Source: Sphingosinicella sp. LHD-64
GTDB taxonomy: Bacteria; Pseudomonadota; Alphaproteobacteria; Sphingomonadales; Sphingomonadaceae
NCBI RefSeq assembly: GCF_031157375.1
Contig: NZ_JAVIFV010000001.1
Location: forward strand, 372,001-436,000
DNA: 64,000 nt
Reading direction: 5' to 3'
In this document: positions 58,620-64,000 of the stretch, piece after piece
Layout of the letters: every line of letters begins with the position of its first letter
Position numbering within the stretch: the stretch's first letter is position 1
Notes under the pieces: model-generated
The model's input: only the letters and a program-made list of their open reading frames with translations
What the model was told of the DNA's origin: nothing
The model's database searches: none
Position numbers and translations under genes: made by a program

Positions 58620-60416
58620 ATGCTGCGCTCGACGTCCTGCCGCCTCGCTCTTGCCGCCTTCTGCCTCACCGCTCCCCTGCCGGCCCTCGCGCAGCAGCCT
58701 GCGCCGGCCGCGCCCGCCCCATCAAGCGCTGACGCGCGGCTGAAGGCGCTCTACGAAGCGGAATGGGCGTGGCGGCGCGAGCAGGAAGGGACGCTGCCGG
58801 GTCAGGGGCCGGGCGCGCTGGCCGATCACCTGCCGAGCGTCACGCCGGCCGCCAATCAGGAACGGCTCGCTTACTGGGAGAATGCGCTGCGGCAGCTCGA
58901 CGCCATTCCGGCGGAACAGCTGTCGCCAGACGAAAAGATCAACGCCGCGGTCTTCCGCACGGTGCTGCAGGAGCAGATCGGCGATGCGCGCTTCCGCGCC
59001 TATGAGATGCCGTTCAACTCGGACAGCTTCTTCTGGACCTGGATCGCGCCGCGCTCGGGCTTCGCCAATGCCGACGAATATCGCCGCTATATCGGACGTC
59101 TGCGCGACGTGCCGCGCTATTTCGGCGAGAATATCGCCAACATGCGCACCGGTCTGGCGCGCGGCTTCTCGGTGCCACGCGTGACGCTGACCGGGCGCGA
59201 CGCGACCATCGTTCCGTTCACCGCCGACGGCGAGGACAATCCGCTCTTCGCGCCCTTCCGCCAGATGCCGTCGAGCATTCCGGCCGAGGAACAGGCACGG
59301 CTGCGGCAGGAAGGTCTGGCCGCGATGAACGAGGCGGCGATTCCCGCCTTTCGCGAGCTGCTGCAGTTCATCCGCACCGAGTATATGGAGCGCGCCCGAA
59401 CCACCCTCGGCGCCTCCGAGATGCCGGACGGCGAGGCCTATTACCAGGCGATGATCCGCAAATACACGACGCTCGACATCACGCCGCAGGAGATTCACCA
59501 GACCGGCCTGCGCGAGGTCGCCCGCATCCGCGCCGAGATGGAGCAGGTGATGCGGCGTGCCAACTTCACCGGCACCTTCCCGGAATTCCTCCAGTTCCTG
59601 CGCACCGATCCGCAATTCTACGCCAAGACCCCCAACGAGCTGCTCGGTTATGCCTCCTATGTCGTGATGCGGGCGCAGGGGCAGCTCCGCAACGCGTTTG
59701 GCACCCTGCCCCGCTATCGTCATGGCATCGTGCCGGTCCCAGACGACATCGCGCCGATCTACACCGGCGGCCGCGGTGGCCTGCAGAACTGCATGTTCAA
59801 CACCTACAACCTGCCGCAACGGCCGCTCTACAACCTGCCGGCCCTCGCGCTCCACGAATGTACCCCCGGCCACAGCTTCCAGGCCGCTCTGGCGCTCGAA
59901 GGCCCGAACCGGCCGGAATTCCGCCAGGAGACCTATTTCTCCGGCTACGGTGAGGGCTGGGGCCTCTACACCGAATGGCTCGGCACCGTCATGGGCATCT
60001 ACCAGACGCCCTACGAGGATTTCGGCCGCCTCACCTACGAGATGTGGCGCGCCTGCCGGCTCGTCATCGACACCGGCATCCACGCCTATGGCTGGGACCG
60101 CGACCGGGCGATCGCGTACCTCCGCGACAACAGCGCGATGTCGGAGCTGGAGATCGTCAACGAAATCGACCGCTACATCTCGTGGCCCGGCCAGGCGGTC
60201 GCCTACAAGCTCGGCGAGATCACCATCCGCCGCCTGCGCGCCGAAGCCGAGCAGCGGCTCGGCACGCGCTTCGACCAGCGCGGGTTCCATGACACCATCC
60301 TCGGCCTCGGCTCGGTGCCGCTGCCGGTGCTCGAGGAGCAGGTCCGCGCCTGGATCGCCGGCGTCGAGAACGCGCCGGCGACCCCGGCGCCCCGGACGAC
60401 GGGGTCGTCCTCCTAG
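58620..60416 (+). CDS. DUF885 family protein, Sec-exported, putative metallopeptidase
   Basis: The start is ATG 58620, giving 598 residues with a signal peptide (RLALAAFCLTAPLPALAQ). The family motif is HECTPGHSFQ; here Ser replaces the second His of the usual HExxPGHH. FSGYGEGWGLYTEWLGTVMG and EIDRYISWPGQAVAYKLG complete the core. It differs from the Tat-exported pair at 25-29 kb in leader and motif. It sits divergently beside the arabinofuranosidase. Confidence 0.85.
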   Translation: MLRSTSCRLALAAFCLTAPLPALAQQPAPAAPAPSSADARLKALYEAEWAWRREQEGTLPGQGPGALADHLPSVTPAANQERLAYWENALRQLDAIPAEQLSPDEKINAAVFRTVLQEQIGDARFRAYEMPFNSDSFFWTWIAPRSGFANADEYRRYIGRLRDVPRYFGENIANMRTGLARGFSVPRVTLTGRDATIVPFTADGEDNPLFAPFRQMPSSIPAEEQARLRQEGLAAMNEAAIPAFRELLQFIRTEYMERARTTLGASEMPDGEAYYQAMIRKYTTLDITPQEIHQTGLREVARIRAEMEQVMRRANFTGTFPEFLQFLRTDPQFYAKTPNELLGYASYVVMRAQGQLRNAFGTLPRYRHGIVPVPDDIAPIYTGGRGGLQNCMFNTYNLPQRPLYNLPALALHECTPGHSFQAALALEGPNRPEFRQETYFSGYGEGWGLYTEWLGTVMGIYQTPYEDFGRLTYEMWRACRLVIDTGIHAYGWDRDRAIAYLRDNSAMSELEIVNEIDRYISWPGQAVAYKLGEITIRRLRAEAEQRLGTRFDQRGFHDTILGLGSVPLPVLEEQVRAWIAGVENAPATPAPRTTGSSS

Positions 60417-60934
60417 TTGTTGTTGTTCTGCGGCCGTACCGGCGACGGGGCCTCGACGCGCTGCGCCGAGACGACCTCGGCGGGCGGGCCGCGGGTGATC
60501 ACCGCGGCGAGCTGATCGGCCTGCGGGCACGGCGCATTGCAGAGCTGGCGCACGCGGTCGAGATTGCCGCGTGCCCGGTCGACGGCGCCCCGCTGGACAT
60601 AGGCCTCGCCCTGCCCCGCCAGCGCGCTCACGTCATTGGGTTCGAGCCGCAGCGCATCCGCGTAGAGACGGATCGCCTTGCCGGGCAGACGCTGTGCCTG
60701 GGCGACCCGGCCGAGCTGGACATAGGCGCTGCGATTGCCGGGATCGAGGACGAGCGCGCTCTCGAGCAGGTCGATCGCCTCGTTGTAGCGGCCGGCGGTG
60801 GTCAGGGTCCGCGCCTGCTCGACCATCGCGGCGGAGCGTGGGTCGACCTGATCGTCGGCGCGCTGGCCGAAGCCGGCGCTGGCCATGGTCGCCGCCGCGA
60901 CCGCAATCGTAAGGGCAATCGGCATGAGGCGCAT
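60413..60934 (-). CDS. Exported TPR-repeat protein
   Basis: The start is ATG 60934 (MRLMPIALT) with GGAG seven bases upstream; ATG 60946 is an alternative. 173 residues: signal peptide, then at least two tetratricopeptide units (AGRYNEAIDLLESALVLDPGN; LPGKAIRLYADALRLEPND). The C-terminus ends in a short Asn run. It probably serves protein-protein contacts in the periplasm. The stop interlocks with the DUF885 stop in a CTAG. Confidence 0.8.
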   Translation of the reverse strand: MRLMPIALTIAVAAATMASAGFGQRADDQVDPRSAAMVEQARTLTTAGRYNEAIDLLESALVLDPGNRSAYVQLGRVAQAQRLPGKAIRLYADALRLEPNDVSALAGQGEAYVQRGAVDRARGNLDRVRQLCNAPCPQADQLAAVITRGPPAEVVSAQRVEAPSPVRPQNNNN

Positions 60935-60963
60935 CAGATACTCCATTCCTTCTCGCGGCCAGC

Positions 60964-62148
60964 CTAACATGCGCGCCGCCACCGCGCGATGAAAAAGCCG
61001 TCGGTCCCGTCACGTGCCGGGCTGAGCAGGCGCCCGGGCCCTGCGGCTGTTCCCGCAGTGATGGGCACGGTTTCCCGAACAAATGCTGAATGGCGTGCCT
61101 CGAAGGCTGCGGCCTGCTCGCGCCCCTCCTCGCCGAGGAGCGAGCAGACCGCATAGACCAAATGCCCATCAGGGGCTACAAGTTCCACAGCAACATCAAG
61201 AAGATGTGACTGGAGCTTCACGAACCGGGCGAGCCGCTCCGGAGTCAGGCGCCAGCGCGCCTCCGGGTTGCGCCGCCAGGTGCCGGTGCCCGAGCAGGGC
61301 GCATCGACGAGCACGAGATCGGACGCTCCGGCCAGATCGGCGAGCGCCTCCGCCTCGCGATTGGGATCGAGCAGCCGCGCCTCGATGATCGACACGCCAG
61401 CGCGATCCAGCCGCGGCGCCATCCGCGCCAGGCGGGCGCGATCGGTGTCGGACGCGACGATCCGCCCCTGGTCCGTCATGTCGGCGGCGAGCGCGAGGGT
61501 CTTGCCCCCTGCCCCGGCGCACAGATCGACGATCGTGGCGCCGGGCCTGGCGGAACAGCCGAGCGCGAGCAACTGACTCCCTTCGTCCTGCACCTCGACC
61601 AGGCCGGACGTCCACACCTCGCTCTGCTCAACCTGCGCGCCCTCGGGCAACCGGAGGCCGAGCGGCGCATGCGGTGTCTCCCGCGCTTCGGGAAACGCCG
61701 CCACCGCCTCCGCCCGCGTGCCCTTCAGCCGGTTGACCCTGAGATCGAGTGGTGCGCGGTCGAGCAGCGCTCCGAGTTCCTCGCGTTGCAGAGCGGGGTC
61801 GAAGCGCTCCAGCAACCACAGGGACGCGATCCCCGCTGTAGCCACCGGTTCGTCCACTTCCAACGGCGCAGGTCCGTGCGCCGACCCGTCGAACAGCGCA
61901 CGCAGCTCGGGCGCATCCTCGGCCAGACCCAGGAGCGCCGCACGGCCGGAGACGGGCCGCTCTCCCGCCCGGCGGATGGCGCGGAACACCAGGTCGCGCA
62001 CCGCGCGCCGGTCCTTGGAGCCGGCATACCGGCGCGTCCTGAAGTAGCGGGCGATCAAGGTATCCGCCGCCGCCCCGCCTTCGCGCGCGGCGGCGATGAT
62101 CGCGTCGAGCAGCTCGATCGCCGCCTCGGCACGCGCGGCCGGAGTCAC
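60964..62148 (-). CDS. RsmB-family RNA 5-methylcytosine methyltransferase
   Basis: The start is GTG 62148, giving 394 residues. An N-terminal helical NusB-like part is followed by the Rossmann domain: VDLCAGAGGKTLALA (SAM binding), VDAPCSGTGTWRRNPE (catalytic Cys region) and VYAVCSLLGEE (second Cys motif). Such enzymes methylate cytosine in 16S rRNA. RsmB itself is longer; the exact target is not certain. Confidence 0.85.
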   Translation of the reverse strand: MTPAARAEAAIELLDAIIAAAREGGAAADTLIARYFRTRRYAGSKDRRAVRDLVFRAIRRAGERPVSGRAALLGLAEDAPELRALFDGSAHGPAPLEVDEPVATAGIASLWLLERFDPALQREELGALLDRAPLDLRVNRLKGTRAEAVAAFPEARETPHAPLGLRLPEGAQVEQSEVWTSGLVEVQDEGSQLLALGCSARPGATIVDLCAGAGGKTLALAADMTDQGRIVASDTDRARLARMAPRLDRAGVSIIEARLLDPNREAEALADLAGASDLVLVDAPCSGTGTWRRNPEARWRLTPERLARFVKLQSHLLDVAVELVAPDGHLVYAVCSLLGEEGREQAAAFEARHSAFVRETVPITAGTAAGPGRLLSPARDGTDGFFIARWRRAC

Positions 62149-62160
62149 GCCGCCCGCTCC

Positions 62161-62460
62161 CTACGGGAACGGCCGCTCCCGATAGGCGACCTTGTCCTCA
62201 CCGTCCTCCTCATAGGCACGCAGATACAGCGTCGTGGTGCGGCCGTCGGCCAACCGCGCCTGCGCGGTGCAGCGTATGTCGGCGGGCGAACGGGCGGTCT
62301 CCTGCGGGTTGGCGATCTCGGCGACCTGGATCGGCTGCGTCCGGGAGATTTCCCGTGCCCGGTCGGCGATCTCGGCGCAGTCCATACCGGAAATGCCGCC
62401 ACAGCCCGCCAGGGCCAGCAGAAATGCGACCGGACCGCCTGCTCTCACGCGTGCGCGCAT
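62161..62460 (-). CDS. Small lipoprotein of unknown function
   Basis: This 99-residue protein has a lipobox LAGC (Cys20). The mature part has two further Cys residues (MDCAE, IRCTA) that could form a disulfide, and no known domain. It sits 12 bases upstream of the methyltransferase start and 62 after guaB, in the same direction. Confidence 0.65.
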   Translation of the reverse strand: MRARVRAGGPVAFLLALAGCGGISGMDCAEIADRAREISRTQPIQVAEIANPQETARSPADIRCTAQARLADGRTTTLYLRAYEEDGEDKVAYRERPFP

Positions 62461-62522
62461 CTTCGTTCCCCGCTGGCCGACGATCGGCGGGAAGCTTCAT
62501 CATCCGGCCCCGAAACGCAAGC

Positions 62523-63998
<1,476 letters not shown>

Positions 63999-64000
63999 GC

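Overview
The window is gene-dense, high-GC DNA with no insertion sequence, prophage or CRISPR. It looks like an alphaproteobacterial chromosome, most likely Sphingomonadales (Sphingomonas/Sphingosinicella-like). Supporting features are an Hda/HdaA replication regulator, a long trigger factor with a Lys/Ala tail, STN-type TonB receptor with FecI/FecR, MipA/OmpV, many secreted DUF885 and amidohydrolase proteins, and short dispersed palindromic repeats of the CCTGAGC...TCGAAGG and ATTGCGAG...CAATCCAG types. No stretch longer than 300 bases lacks a gene. The largest gaps are 3743-3957 (tRNA-Leu), 17220-17454, 36050-36231 (repeat) and 43592-43850 (4.5S RNA).

Layout. 1-11.2 kb is mostly housekeeping: a truncated response regulator, MipA/OmpV, a GT2 glycosyltransferase, trigger factor, tRNA-Leu(UAG), exopolyphosphatase and polyphosphate kinase, Hda, a DUF2066-like protein and divergent purM-purN. 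11.2-17.2 kb is a five-gene, translationally coupled minus-strand operon: two copies of an (active-type amidohydrolase + amidohydrolase lacking the metal-binding HxH) pair, separated in gene order by a 241-aa protein of unknown function. 17.4-22.9 kb is a plus-strand aminotransferase plus a complete PotABCD-type ABC importer. 22.9-36.0 kb is a minus-strand block reading ECF sigma, FecR anti-sigma, STN TonB receptor, S9 peptidase, two Tat-exported DUF885 proteins, an M38 amidohydrolase and an M1-like metallopeptidase. 36.2-43.6 kb holds an esterase, a second copy of the 240-aa unknown family, a mercaptopyruvate sulfurtransferase, an M16 peptidase and a lone PstS-like lipoprotein. 43.7-50.5 kb holds 4.5S RNA, a class A beta-lactamase, a 2Fe-2S ferredoxin with a cysteine desulfurase, DDAH, ndk and pepA. 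50.7-56.2 kb is the classical lptD-surA-pdxA-rsmA envelope/ribosome operon. 56.2-64 kb carries GH127 beta-L-arabinofuranosidase, a third DUF885 protein, a TPR protein, an RsmB-type methyltransferase, a small lipoprotein and guaB.

How the genes may work together. The sigma/anti-sigma/TonB-receptor block and the exported hydrolases fit a substrate-induced scavenging system: uptake of an oligopeptide or peptide conjugate through the TonB receptor, cleavage in the periplasm by S9, DUF885, M38, M1-like and M16 enzymes, and inner-membrane import by the Pot-type transporter with an aminotransferase downstream. The nature of the substrate is inference.

The most unusual observations are: a 31-bp dispersed palindromic repeat read in frame inside the trigger factor gene; the same 31-bp unit nested inside another repeat at 48.4 kb; the duplicated enzyme/pseudo-enzyme amidohydrolase pair; two back-to-back perfect hairpins, the second enclosing the rsmA start codon; a 13-bp perfect inverted repeat before the DUF885 operon; and an 18-bp perfect palindrome between the two divergent operons at 17.3 kb.
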